Shown here one piece after another: positions 25,586 to 33,939 of a stretch of 64,000 nt of DNA. Each line of letters begins with the position of its first letter. Position 1 is the stretch's first letter. The stretch spans positions 124,001 to 188,000 of the forward strand of contig NZ_JAEFCF010000001.1 of NCBI RefSeq assembly GCF_016405985.1, written 5' to 3'. Origin of the DNA: Paracoccus sp. IB05. GTDB taxonomy: Bacteria > Pseudomonadota > Alphaproteobacteria > Rhodobacterales > Rhodobacteraceae. The notes beneath the pieces were generated by a model that was not told where the DNA came from, did not search any database, and worked only from the letters and a program-made list of their open reading frames with translations. A program made the translations under genes and the position numbers.

Positions 25586-26842
25586 ATGCAGATCCCGGAA
25601 CGGGTCACAGAAGACAGGGTTTCAGACAGGACCGGAACAGAGGACATTCCGCGTGACCGGCTGAGCGGGCCGCTCAGGCGCGGCGCGGTTAAAAAGCACG
25701 TGGCGGCGATCCATGTCTCGGGGAAGCTGAGCCTGCTTCAGCGCAAGCTGTCGAACGTGCTCCTGCTCAATGCCTATGACACCCTGACCTCGCAGCCGCG
25801 CCATCAGATCGATGCGCGCACGCTTTGCCTGATGATCGGCTATAATTCGAATGATATGGAGACGCTGAAAGCGTCTCTGCGCGGGCTGGCCGAGACGGTG
25901 GCGGAATGGGACATGCTTGACGCCGATGGTCAGCAGGAATGGGGGGTCTCGGCACTGCTGGCCTATGCAAAACTCAAGGGCGGCGTTTGCGAATATGCCT
26001 ATTCGCCGGCGCTGGCGGAAAAGCTGCATGACCCCAAGGTATTCGCGCTGATCAATCTCAACATCCAGCGGCGGTTCACGTCGGGCCATGCGCTGGCGCT
26101 GTATGAGAATTGTTATCGCTTTATCCGCACCGGTTCGACCGGGTGGTGGTCGCTGGATATTTTCCGCCGGCTGATGGGGGTGGCGGACAGCCCCTATTAT
26201 GATGAGTTCAAGCATCTGAACGCCAAGATCATCAAGCCTGCCGTGAGTGAGGTGAACAAGACGTCGAATATCGTGGTGACACCGGATTTTCGCAAAATGG
26301 GCCGTCAGGTGACGGAGATCCGGTTCCTGATTGCCGAGAACCCGCAGCTTGCGATCCTTGATATGGATGATGGCGAGGGGCATCGCAATTCAGATGCCTA
26401 TGCGCGGCTCAGGGCGCTTGGGGTCTCGGACCGGCTGGCGCGTCAATGGATCCAGGAACATGGCGAGGATCATCTGCGCCAGAAGCTTGACTATGTGGCG
26501 GGGCAGGGCGGCGTAAGGAACGCGGTCGGCTATCTGTCGAAAGTGCTGAAGGAAGGCGCCGCGAAAGATGCGGCGGAGGTTTCGCCGCGAAACCTTACCG
26601 CAGCGGGCGCGCTTTCGCCGCGGGCGCAACGGCTCGCCAGGATCCAGGCGCTGGCCCAGGCGCGGACACCGACACAGCGTGATGCGGACCGCCGCCTGTT
26701 TCAGGCGCGGCTTGATGGCGCAGCCCGCGATGATTTTGAACGTCATGGCTGGATGTCGGCGCTGAACGCTGCGGCTATTCTTGTGTTTTGGGAAGAGGTC
26801 TCGCCCGGGGCCTTTGACGGTATCGCAGGAGGGGCGGAGTGA
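25586..26842 (+). CDS. Plasmid replication initiation protein
   Basis: A 418-residue initiator of the Rep_3/RepB-like type found on Rhodobacterales plasmids. The segment VSGKLSLLQRKLSNVLLLNAY at about residue 49 and RHQIDARTLCLMIGYNSNDM are characteristic of the first winged-helix domain. WWSLDIFRRLMGVADSPYYDE and FKHLNAKIIKPAVSEVNKTS, then TEIRFLI, mark the second. The ATG at 25586 follows GAGGGCAGG. It is divergent from parAB across the candidate origin. Its stop overlaps the GTG start of the downstream regulator (GTGA), and a parS-like palindrome lies in its 3' half. Confidence 0.85.
   Translation: MQIPERVTEDRVSDRTGTEDIPRDRLSGPLRRGAVKKHVAAIHVSGKLSLLQRKLSNVLLLNAYDTLTSQPRHQIDARTLCLMIGYNSNDMETLKASLRGLAETVAEWDMLDADGQQEWGVSALLAYAKLKGGVCEYAYSPALAEKLHDPKVFALINLNIQRRFTSGHALALYENCYRFIRTGSTGWWSLDIFRRLMGVADSPYYDEFKHLNAKIIKPAVSEVNKTSNIVVTPDFRKMGRQVTEIRFLIAENPQLAILDMDDGEGHRNSDAYARLRALGVSDRLARQWIQEHGEDHLRQKLDYVAGQGGVRNAVGYLSKVLKEGAAKDAAEVSPRNLTAAGALSPRAQRLARIQALAQARTPTQRDADRRLFQARLDGAARDDFERHGWMSALNAAAILVFWEEVSPGAFDGIAGGAE
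26577..26595. other. parS-like palindrome, copy 3 (in rep)
   Basis: AGGTTTCGC, a central C, then GCGAAACCT: identical to the copy in parA but in the opposite orientation. In both genes the site encodes the peptide VSPRNL because the palindrome reads alike on either strand. Confidence 0.65.
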
Positions 26843-27867
26843 GCGCACGGTCTTTCATCTCGCGCGGGGTAGCCCATATCGACGTGCCGCATCAGGGGGC
26901 GCCGGTCTCGGTCGGGTTTGTGCTTTTGCCGCAATTCACCATGCTGGCTTTCACCTCGGCGGTGGAGCCTTTGCGGGTGGCAAACCAGCTGGCGGGGAAG
27001 ACGCTGTTTGAATGGGCGGTCTGGTCGTCTGAGGGCGAGCAGGTCACGGCCTCGAACGGGATGCGGGTCGGGGTCGATGGCGGGCTGCCACCCGAGGCCC
27101 CTTCGGGCTATGTGCTGATCTGCGCCGGGACCGAGCCGGAGATGACCACCACGCGGCGGATGTCGGACTGGATCCGGGTGCAATGGCGGCGCGGCCGGAC
27201 GGTTGGCAGTCTTTGCACCGGGGCCTATACGCTGGCGAAAGCGGGGATCCTCAAAGACCGGCAGTTCACGCTGCATTGGGAAAACATCCCCGGATTTGTC
27301 GAGACCTATCCGGAGCTCGAGCCGCTGCGCCGGGTGTTTTGCATCGACAACCGGGTGATCACCTGTGCCGGCGGCATCGCCTCGGCCGAACTGGTGGTCA
27401 AGCTGATCTCGGAACATTACGGGCCGGCTTTGGCGCAGGCGGTGATGGATATGTGCCTGCTGACCCATATGCGGCGCGAAAGCGATGATCAGATGACCTC
27501 GCTCGCGTCGCGGCTGGGCACGCGGAACGAGCATGTCGTCAAGGCCGTGGCCTGGCTGGAGGGGCGGCTGTCAGAGGATTTCCTGCTGGAGGAATGCGCC
27601 GATCATGTCGGTGTCACGCCGCGCCAGATCCAGCGGTTGTTCCGCCGCTATCTCGGCGTGACGCCGGTGCAATATCTGAACGGGCTGCGGCTGTCGCATG
27701 GCAGGCTTTTGCTGTCCGAGACCAATATGACGGTGATGGAAGTGGCCGTGGCCTGTGGCTATGTTTCCTCGTCGCATTTTGCGCGCAGCTTCCGGCAGAA
27801 ATATGGGGTTTCGCCGAACAAGTATTCACATTTCCCCGGCGGCGCGCGCAGCGAACTGCCGGTATAG
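26839..27867 (+). CDS. GlxA-type AraC family regulator (DJ-1/PfpI plus AraC HTH)
   Basis: A 342-residue regulator. The N-terminal DJ-1/PfpI-like domain (about 18-190) has VGFVLLPQFTMLAFTSAVEP and the elbow-like VGSLCTGAYTLAKAGIL. The C-terminal AraC domain (about 225-330) reads HVGVTPRQIQRLFRRYLGVT, then MEVAVACGYVSSSHFARSFR. This architecture is shared with GbdR/CdhR regulators of choline, betaine and carnitine use, and the next genes are a betaine-type ABC porter, so it probably controls them. The GTG start overlaps the rep stop codon, so it may be translated together with the initiator. Confidence 0.85.
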   Translation: MSARSFISRGVAHIDVPHQGAPVSVGFVLLPQFTMLAFTSAVEPLRVANQLAGKTLFEWAVWSSEGEQVTASNGMRVGVDGGLPPEAPSGYVLICAGTEPEMTTTRRMSDWIRVQWRRGRTVGSLCTGAYTLAKAGILKDRQFTLHWENIPGFVETYPELEPLRRVFCIDNRVITCAGGIASAELVVKLISEHYGPALAQAVMDMCLLTHMRRESDDQMTSLASRLGTRNEHVVKAVAWLEGRLSEDFLLEECADHVGVTPRQIQRLFRRYLGVTPVQYLNGLRLSHGRLLLSETNMTVMEVAVACGYVSSSHFARSFRQKYGVSPNKYSHFPGGARSELPV

Positions 27868-27944
27868 TCCGGGGCTGCACCCGCCACAGGGGGCAGAGGG
27901 CGAAGGGAAAAATCTGCTAAACCCGGTGATTACCGGACAGGGGT

Positions 27945-27992
27945 CGCAATTCTGCCACTGGTGTCGTAAATTGCGCTGTGACCTGGCAGAAT
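27945..27992 (+). promoter_or_regulatory. Nested inverted repeats upstream of the betaine transporter
   Basis: CGCAATT (27945-27951) pairs with AATTGCG (27969-27975), and ATTCTGCCA (27949-27957) pairs with TGGCAGAAT (27984-27992); both are perfect and interleaved. They lie between the AraC-family regulator and the transporter operon, and are candidate regulator or activator sites. Confidence 0.5.
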
Positions 27993-28149
27993 ATGCGCTG
28001 ACTTCAGGAAAAAGGACTCACCGGCCGACAGAAGGGCAGGGCGGGAAACCGTCAGCATCCGGGACGACGTCGGACGGCATTATCCAATCTGCAGACATGC
28101 GCGGTATCGTCTGGAGATCCTTCAAACAAACCGCAACCGGGAGATGACC

Positions 28150-29148
28150 ATGAAAAAATCCGTCGCAACTGTCGCGCTGTCGCTGGGGCTCGGCCTTGGC
28201 GCCACGGCGGCTTTCGCTGATTGCGGTGATGTGACCATCGCAAGCATGAACTGGCAGAGCGCCGAAGTGCTGGCAGCACTTGATGCGATCATCCTGTCCG
28301 AGGGCTATGGCTGCAACGCGACCGTGATTTCGGGCGATACTGTGCCGACCATCACCTCGATGGTGGAACGCGGCCAGCCCGATATCGCACCCGAAGGCTG
28401 GGTTGATCTCGTCCCGGAAGTGATCGCGCGCGGCACCGAAGAGGGCCGTCTGGTGAAAGGCGCGCTGGCGCTGTCGGATGGCGCGGTTCAGGGCTGGTGG
28501 ATCCCGAAATATCTCGCGGATGCGAACCCGGATATCAAAACCATCGATGATGCGCTGGCGCATCCGGACCTGTTCCCCGATTCCGAAGACCCGTCCAAGG
28601 GCGCGGTCTTCAATGGCCCGCAGGGCTGGGGCGGCACGGTTGTGACCACGCAGCTTTTCAAGGCCTATGGCGGCGAAGAAAAAGGCTTCAAGCTGATCGA
28701 CACCGGTTCGGCGGCGGGGCTCGACGGTTCCATCGCGCGGGCTTACGAGAACAAGCAGGGCTGGGTCGGCTATTACTGGGCCCCGACCGCGCTTCTCGGC
28801 AAATACGAAATGGTCAAGCTGGAGCATGGCGTCCCTTATGACGCCGAGGCCTGGACGTCGTGCAACGCGAATGCCGATTGCGCCGATCCGCAAAAGAATG
28901 ACTGGCCGGGTGATACTGTCCAGACCATCATGACTTCGAAATTCGCCGAAACCGCCCCGGCGGATGTGAAGGCCTATCTCGACACCCGCTCCTGGTCGAA
29001 TGCGACCGTCAACGGGCTGATGGCCTGGATGACCGACAATCAGGCGACCGGCGATGATGGCGCGCGTCATTTCCTCAAAGAGAATGAGGAGATCTGGACG
29101 AAATGGGTGAGCCCCGAGGCCGCGGAAAAGATCAAGGCCGCGCTCTGA
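28150..29148 (+). CDS. proX: Glycine betaine/proline-type ABC substrate-binding protein
   Basis: A 332-residue periplasmic binding protein of the OpuAC/ProX family with a Sec signal peptide (MKKSVATVALSLGLGLGATA, then AFA). The mature start DCGDVTIASMNWQSAEVLAA and the stretch QPDIAPEGWVDLVPEVI are typical, and the many tryptophans fit an aromatic cage for quaternary amines. I use the ATG at 28150 because GGGAG ends only one base before the earlier ATG at 28144. A GC-rich hairpin follows the gene, which often keeps binding-protein mRNA more abundant than permease mRNA. Confidence 0.88.
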   Translation: MKKSVATVALSLGLGLGATAAFADCGDVTIASMNWQSAEVLAALDAIILSEGYGCNATVISGDTVPTITSMVERGQPDIAPEGWVDLVPEVIARGTEEGRLVKGALALSDGAVQGWWIPKYLADANPDIKTIDDALAHPDLFPDSEDPSKGAVFNGPQGWGGTVVTTQLFKAYGGEEKGFKLIDTGSAAGLDGSIARAYENKQGWVGYYWAPTALLGKYEMVKLEHGVPYDAEAWTSCNANADCADPQKNDWPGDTVQTIMTSKFAETAPADVKAYLDTRSWSNATVNGLMAWMTDNQATGDDGARHFLKENEEIWTKWVSPEAAEKIKAAL

Positions 29149-29186
29149 GCCTCTGACCGGCGGCCGAGATGCCGCCGGATCCTGCC

Positions 29187-29208
29187 CGCGCCGGTTAACA
29201 CCGGCGCG
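29187..29208 (+). promoter_or_regulatory. mRNA hairpin between proX and proW
   Basis: CGCGCCGG and CCGGCGCG form a perfect 8-bp stem with a TTAACA loop and no T run. It is more likely an RNA-stabilising or processing hairpin than a full terminator. Confidence 0.55.
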
Positions 29209-29290
29209 CGCGCATTCGTATCTTTTAAGATCAACAGGTCCGCTAAGGACCGGCCACCCGTTAATCACGGCATCTGACAGGGACACCAGG

Positions 29291-30178
29291 ATGGATTGGC
29301 TGACCAAATTCCCCACCATGGAAACAAGCGCGCTGCGAGATCTGCGCAAGGGGATAGACGAGAATTTCCGCGCCTTTACCCGCGCCTGGGGCGATACATT
29401 CGAATGGCTCTTCGAGCCGCTGCGGCTGTTCCTGATCTGGTCCGAAAACCTGATGCTGAAGACACCCTGGCCGATTGTGCTGCTGGTGATCGCGCTGATC
29501 GCCTGGTTCGCCAGTCGCAGTTGGAAGATCACCGCCTTTGCGGTGGTCTCGCTGCTGGCGATCGGCTGGTTCGGCATGTGGGATGACACGATGCGGACCA
29601 TCTCGATGATCTTCGTCTGCACGGTGGTGGCGATTGCGGTCGGGATCCCGGTCGGGATCCTGATGGCGCGGTCAAACCGGATGCAGTCGATTGTGAACCC
29701 GGTGCTGGACGTGATGCAGACCATGCCGAGCTTCGTCTATCTGATCCCGGTCGTCATGCTTCTGGGGATCGGCCGGGTGCCGGGGGTGATCGCGGTGGTG
29801 ATCTATGCCATCCCGCCGATCATCCGCCTGACGAACCTTGGCATCCGCATGGTCGACAAGGATGTGCTCGAGGCGGCGGATGCCTTTGGCTCGTCTTCCT
29901 GGCAAAAGCTGAAAAACGTGCAGATGCCGCTGGCCCTGCCGACCATCATGGCCGGGATCAACCAGACGATCATGATGGCGCTGGCCATGGTGGTGATCGC
30001 GGCAATGATCGGGGTACAGGGGCTCGGTCAGCCGGTCCTGGCGGCGATCAACAACCAGTATTTCTCGATCGGGCTTTTCAATGGTTTTGCCATCGTCTGC
30101 ATCGCCATAATCTTCGACCGCGTCAGCCAGGCTTACGGGCGCCGTCTGCAAAAGCATCTGGAGATCGTTCATGGGTGA
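29291..30178 (+). CDS. proW: Betaine/proline ABC permease
   Basis: A 295-residue BPD-transporter permease of the ProW/OpuAB type. There are about six membrane segments. The conserved LQTMPSFVYLIP-like core appears as MQTMPSFVYLIPVVMLLGIG, and the EAA loop as DVLEAADAFGSSSWQKLKNV, then QMPLALPTIMAGINQTIMMA. It forms the membrane channel with ProX and ProV, and its end overlaps proV by 8 bases. Confidence 0.92.
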   Translation: MDWLTKFPTMETSALRDLRKGIDENFRAFTRAWGDTFEWLFEPLRLFLIWSENLMLKTPWPIVLLVIALIAWFASRSWKITAFAVVSLLAIGWFGMWDDTMRTISMIFVCTVVAIAVGIPVGILMARSNRMQSIVNPVLDVMQTMPSFVYLIPVVMLLGIGRVPGVIAVVIYAIPPIIRLTNLGIRMVDKDVLEAADAFGSSSWQKLKNVQMPLALPTIMAGINQTIMMALAMVVIAAMIGVQGLGQPVLAAINNQYFSIGLFNGFAIVCIAIIFDRVSQAYGRRLQKHLEIVHG

Positions 30179-31211
30179 TACTTCCGCAATCGGCATCGAG
30201 ATCCGCAAGCTTTACAAGATCTTCGGCCCGCATGCGGCTGATATGGTCGCCCGGGTCGAGGCGGGCATGACCAAGACCGAGCTGAATGAGAAACATGGCC
30301 ATGTGCTCGGGCTGAAGGATATCAATATCTCGATGCCCGCCGGCGGTATCCAGGTGATCATGGGTCTTTCGGGGTCAGGGAAATCGACGCTGATCCGCCA
30401 TATCAACCGGCTGATCGACCCGACGTCTGGCGAGGTGGTGGTCGGCGGCGATGATGTCGTCAGGATGAACCCGGATCAGTTGCGCCGGTTCCGGCGGCAT
30501 CAGACGGCGATGGTGTTTCAGAAATTCGCACTGCTGCCGCACCGGAATGTGCTGGAAAACACCGTCTACGGGCTCGAGGTTCAGGGTCTGGACCGCGCGG
30601 ATCAGGTGAAATCCGCGACCATGTGGCTGGAACGCGTCGGGCTGAAAGGGTTCGAGAAAAAATACCCCAACCAGCTTTCGGGCGGCATGCAGCAACGGGT
30701 GGGCCTCGCCCGCGCGCTGGCGAATGACGCGCCGATCCTTCTGATGGATGAGGCGTTTTCGGCGCTTGATCCGCTGATCCGGGTGGATATGCAGACGATC
30801 CTGCTGGATCTGCAAAAGGACATCCGCAAGACCATCGTCTTCATCACCCATGACCTTGACGAGGCGCTGCGGCTTGGCGACCGGATCGCGATCCTCAGGG
30901 ATGGCAATATGGTGCAGCAGGGCACCGGCCAGGAGATCGTGATGTCGCCGGCTGACAGCTATATCGAAAGCTTCGTCGAACACGTCAATCGCGGCAGGGT
31001 GATCCGGGTCGAAACCGTGATGCAGACGGGGGCCGCGACCGAAGGGCTGGCATCCATTCCCGCTGAGGCGCTCCTGGAAGATGCGGCCAGGCAGCTGATC
31101 GCCAGCAATGCCGCCCGCCTTGCGGTGACCGATGCCGCCGGACGTCCGCTTGGCACTGTCGATATGGCGGCGATCACCAGGGGCATGTTCCCGAGCCAGA
31201 CCGCCGCCTGA
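30171..31211 (+). CDS. proV: Betaine/proline ABC ATPase with CBS tail
   Basis: A 346-residue ATPase of the ProV/OpuAA type. Walker A is MGLSGSGKST (about 64-73), the signature LSGGMQQRVGLARALA, Walker B PILLMDEAFSALDP, and the switch His FITHDLDEAL. The N-terminal insert HAADMVARVEAGMTKTELNE is characteristic of this family. The C-terminal 65 residues are a reduced CBS-like region, which in OpuA senses ionic strength. It overlaps proW by 8 bases. Confidence 0.92.
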   Translation: MGDTSAIGIEIRKLYKIFGPHAADMVARVEAGMTKTELNEKHGHVLGLKDINISMPAGGIQVIMGLSGSGKSTLIRHINRLIDPTSGEVVVGGDDVVRMNPDQLRRFRRHQTAMVFQKFALLPHRNVLENTVYGLEVQGLDRADQVKSATMWLERVGLKGFEKKYPNQLSGGMQQRVGLARALANDAPILLMDEAFSALDPLIRVDMQTILLDLQKDIRKTIVFITHDLDEALRLGDRIAILRDGNMVQQGTGQEIVMSPADSYIESFVEHVNRGRVIRVETVMQTGAATEGLASIPAEALLEDAARQLIASNAARLAVTDAAGRPLGTVDMAAITRGMFPSQTAA

Positions 31212-31212
31212 T

Positions 31213-31277
31213 CTCATTTTCTGTCCTTAAATATCCCGGGGGAGGGGGCCGGATGGCCCCCTGGGGGCAGAGCCCCC
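31213..31277 (+). repeat. Dispersed 3'-flanking repeat (copy 1) with tandem hairpins
   Basis: The 25 bases at 31213-31237, with core TTTTCTGTCCTTAAATATCC, recur exactly at 46852-46876. Here they directly follow proV and are succeeded by two perfect GC hairpins, GGGGGCC/GGCCCCC (31244-31261) and GGGGGC/GCCCCC (31263-31277). The arrangement suggests a mobile or amplified terminator-like intergenic element. Confidence 0.6.
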
Positions 31278-31303
31278 GAACCCGGCTTCCAAACCCGCCC
31301 GGC

Positions 31304-31696
31304 TCAGCGGAAGACATCCACCGAGATGTAACTCCCGACACCGCCCTGGCCCCAGATCTGCGCCTGGACCACCGCGCCGCCATTGACGATGGCCGCGCGC
31401 GCGCCTTTGGTCATAGTGCCGCCCATCAGCATCTTCTCCATCGCATCGCGGTTCTTCACATCGCCGAAAAAGCTGTCCCATTCATCGCCGGGATCGCCCT
31501 TGCCGAATTTGTGGAAATTGGCCCGGTCCTGGCGCAGGATCTGCCAGGGCTGGCTGAGCCGCTTGCCCTTCGAATTCACCAGATCGGCGGGGCCGATAAA
31601 GGCGGTATATTCCTCCAGGAGGTCCTGGGCGGCGACTGGTGCGGCGAGGCCAGCCCCGAAAAGGGTCGCCACGACGGCAAGTGCAGGGAAACGCAT
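31304..31696 (-). CDS. Conserved secreted protein of unknown function
   Basis: A 130-residue protein with a Sec signal peptide (MRFPALAVVATLFGAGLAAP, cleaved near VAAQD). The mature part has QDLLEEYTAFIGPADLVNSK, a basic stretch near the middle and a Gly-rich end (GGAVVQAQIWGQGGVGSYIS). I do not recognise a family. It follows the M15 peptidase gene by 41 bases on the same strand, so a periplasmic role linked to the cell wall is possible but not shown. Confidence 0.6.
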   Translation of the reverse strand: MRFPALAVVATLFGAGLAAPVAAQDLLEEYTAFIGPADLVNSKGKRLSQPWQILRQDRANFHKFGKGDPGDEWDSFFGDVKNRDAMEKMLMGGTMTKGARAAIVNGGAVVQAQIWGQGGVGSYISVDVFR

Positions 31697-31737
31697 CTTA
31701 GTGCTCCTGTCAGAAGGGGATCAGCTCAAGGTAAGGG

Positions 31738-32571
31738 TCAGTCGGGTCGCCCGCCCGTAAGCCGGGCGTAAACAATCAGTTCGGGCCGGTATTCGAAATG
31801 CATACCATCGAAATGGTGCCATTTGCCGCCCCAGATAAAGCCATAACGCTCCATCTCGCGCACCAGCGCCTCGGGATAGCGGTTGTCATAGGGCCCGACC
31901 TTGCCCTCCTGCGCGCCTGACCAGCGCCAGTAGCCGCCAAGCTCGGTGTTGAAATCGACCGCCATGCCGAAACTATGGCCCGAGAGCCGCGTGGTGCCCG
32001 CGATCACGCGCCAGTTGAAACTGCCGCCGATGGTCTGGAAATAGACATCCATCTCCGGCCCGAGCGCGTGGATCGCGGCCAGGGCGGCGCGCAGCTGCGT
32101 GGCCGCGCAGGTCTTTTCGGACATCATAAAGACGGCCTTCGCATCCCCCGGCCAGCGCACCTCTTCAAGCCCCGCTGCGGCCTCGGCTTTGCTGTTGCCG
32201 TAAAGCGCGCGGAAGAAGGGCTCATTGCGCGCGCGGCCCGGGTCGAACCAGGGCGCCTCGCGCAGGGTCAGATCAAAGGCCAGCGGATAGGTCTGCAGGA
32301 ATTGCTCGGTGATACTGGCATCTTCCAGCCGTTCCTGCGGCGAGAGCGGCACATCCCCCTGGCCGGTCGGCAGCTTTTGCCCATCCGCGAGGGTCAGGGT
32401 CTGGCGGTTCGCGCTGACCTCCAGTCCCGGATAGGCAATCTCCAGCGCATCACTCCAGGGCAAATCAGCTTTGGCAGGCAATGCGGTGGTCAGAAAATCC
32501 CTGACCTCACAGGCCCCGGCAGGCCCGGCTGCCAGCAGGGCCAGAACCAGAAGAGCGCGCAAAGTCACCAT
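31738..32571 (-). CDS. Exported M15-family peptidase (D-Ala or L-Ala-D-Glu type)
   Basis: A 277-residue protein with a signal peptide (MVTLRALLVLALLAAGPAGA). The C-terminal half carries the zinc-binding pattern of peptidase family M15: SGHSFGMAVDFN (His and Asp, about 200-212) and HHFDGMHFEYRPE (second His, about 256-268). Such enzymes cut peptidoglycan stem peptides in the periplasm. The ATG at 32571 has AAGGA upstream. It lies between the DUF475 gene and the unknown secreted protein. Confidence 0.8.
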   Translation of the reverse strand: MVTLRALLVLALLAAGPAGACEVRDFLTTALPAKADLPWSDALEIAYPGLEVSANRQTLTLADGQKLPTGQGDVPLSPQERLEDASITEQFLQTYPLAFDLTLREAPWFDPGRARNEPFFRALYGNSKAEAAAGLEEVRWPGDAKAVFMMSEKTCAATQLRAALAAIHALGPEMDVYFQTIGGSFNWRVIAGTTRLSGHSFGMAVDFNTELGGYWRWSGAQEGKVGPYDNRYPEALVREMERYGFIWGGKWHHFDGMHFEYRPELIVYARLTGGRPD

Positions 32572-32657
32572 GGGACCATCCTTTCCCTTGCCAGGGCCCT
32601 TACCCGGGCGAAACCTGACCCGAATTGCGTATCGTGGCAAGTCAGGAGAGCCAGACC

Positions 32658-33740
32658 TTACGCGGCCTCGGGATTGGCCCGGTTCCAGCGGATCGACGAC
32701 CAGAGCGAGACCCCGATCAGCACCGCACCGCCAAGCCCGGTGATCACTTCGGGAATATGCACGATGGCCTGGAGATACATGATGACCGAGAGGATCAGGA
32801 TCGCCCAGAAGGCCCCGTGTTCCAGGTAGCGGTACTCCGCCAGCGTGCCTTTCTCGACCAGCATGATGGTCATCGAGCGCACATACATCGCGCCGATTCC
32901 AAGGCCGATGGCGATGACAAAGAGGTTTTGCGACAAGGCGAAAGCCCCGATCACCCCGTCAAAGGAAAAGCTCGCATCCAGCACTTCGAGATAAAGAAAC
33001 GCGCCGACGCCGCCCTTGGCCGCGCCTTCCAGCATCTCCTGGCTGCGGTCGAGAATGCCCCCCAGAACCTCGACCATCAGGAAGGTCAGAAGCCCCCAGA
33101 TCGCAGCATGGAAGAAGGTATTCGACGCCGCAGGCCCAAGCGCGGGATCATTCTCGATGATCTTCGAAAAGATCATCATGAGCACCAGTACGAAGGCGAT
33201 CTCGATCCCCTTGACTGACGAGAAACTCGCGGCTTTCTGCTCGATCCAGCGCACCCAGTGTACGTCTTTTTCATTGTCGAAAAAGAAAGACAGGCCGACC
33301 ATCATCAGGAAGGTGCCGCCAAAGGCCGCGATGGGCAGATGGGCATCATGCATGATCTCGGCATAGCGTTCGGGCTGGCTCGCGGCCATCACAAGCGCGG
33401 TCCAGGGGCCGACATTGGCGGCGATCACCACGATCAGCAGCGGGAAGACGATCCGCATCCCGAAGACGGCGATGATAATGCCCCAGGTCAGAAAGCGGCG
33501 CTGCCAGAGCGGCGTCATATCCTTCAGCTTGTTGGCGTTCACAATCGCATTGTCGAAGGAGAGCGAGATTTCCAGCACCGCCAGAACCGAGACGATGAAG
33601 AAGACCTTCAGCGCCCCGAGCGTGGTATGTTCGGTGGAAAAGCCCAGCCAGAGCCCGAGGCCGAGCCCGATTGCCGTGACCACGAAAGCTGCGGTGAAAT
33701 AGGACAGGGTCGTGCGTTCGGAAATGCCTGGGGCCGCCAT
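32658..33740 (-). CDS. DUF475 / TerC-superfamily integral membrane protein
   Basis: A 360-residue protein with about nine membrane segments. The acidic motif LEISLSFDNAIVNANKL (about 56-72) and its repeat LEVLDASFSFDGVIGAFAL (about 251-269) are the paired E..S.D.A and D.S.S.D motifs of DUF475/TerC proteins, thought to act in metal ion export or tellurite resistance. An AGGAG ribosome binding site precedes the ATG. It heads a minus-strand group with the M15 peptidase and the unknown secreted protein. Confidence 0.82.
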   Translation of the reverse strand: MAAPGISERTTLSYFTAAFVVTAIGLGLGLWLGFSTEHTTLGALKVFFIVSVLAVLEISLSFDNAIVNANKLKDMTPLWQRRFLTWGIIIAVFGMRIVFPLLIVVIAANVGPWTALVMAASQPERYAEIMHDAHLPIAAFGGTFLMMVGLSFFFDNEKDVHWVRWIEQKAASFSSVKGIEIAFVLVLMMIFSKIIENDPALGPAASNTFFHAAIWGLLTFLMVEVLGGILDRSQEMLEGAAKGGVGAFLYLEVLDASFSFDGVIGAFALSQNLFVIAIGLGIGAMYVRSMTIMLVEKGTLAEYRYLEHGAFWAILILSVIMYLQAIVHIPEVITGLGGAVLIGVSLWSSIRWNRANPEAA

Positions 33741-33892
33741 CGGAGTCGCTCCTGAGAAAATCTCACATGTCTGTTAGCGCGGTGGCTGTGGCCGGGCCAG
33801 TGGGATTTTGCAGTGGCAGCATTGCGGATTCGTGGCCCAGGCAGCTTTGCGCCGGCGAAGGGGGCGGGCTCGTATTTGGACGGGGGCCACTG

Positions 33893-33918
33893 ATAAGGGG
33901 GCCCGGCGGCCCCCTTAT
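33893..33918 (-). terminator. Hairpin past scoB
   Basis: ATAAGGGGGCC/GGCCCCCTTAT is a perfect 11-bp stem with a CGGC loop, 22 bases past the scoB stop. The T run is missing, so it is a terminator-like hairpin. Confidence 0.55.
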
Positions 33919-33939
33919 GTCGGTCTTGCCGTGATGGGA

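Noticed and set aside
29187-29208. Strong GC hairpin between proX and proW as a full terminator
   Set aside because: It has no T run and lies inside an operon; an RNA-stability or processing role is more likely.
28018-29724. A 568-codon minus-strand frame across proX and proW
   Set aside because: It lies opposite two clear transporter genes and has no recognisable domain.
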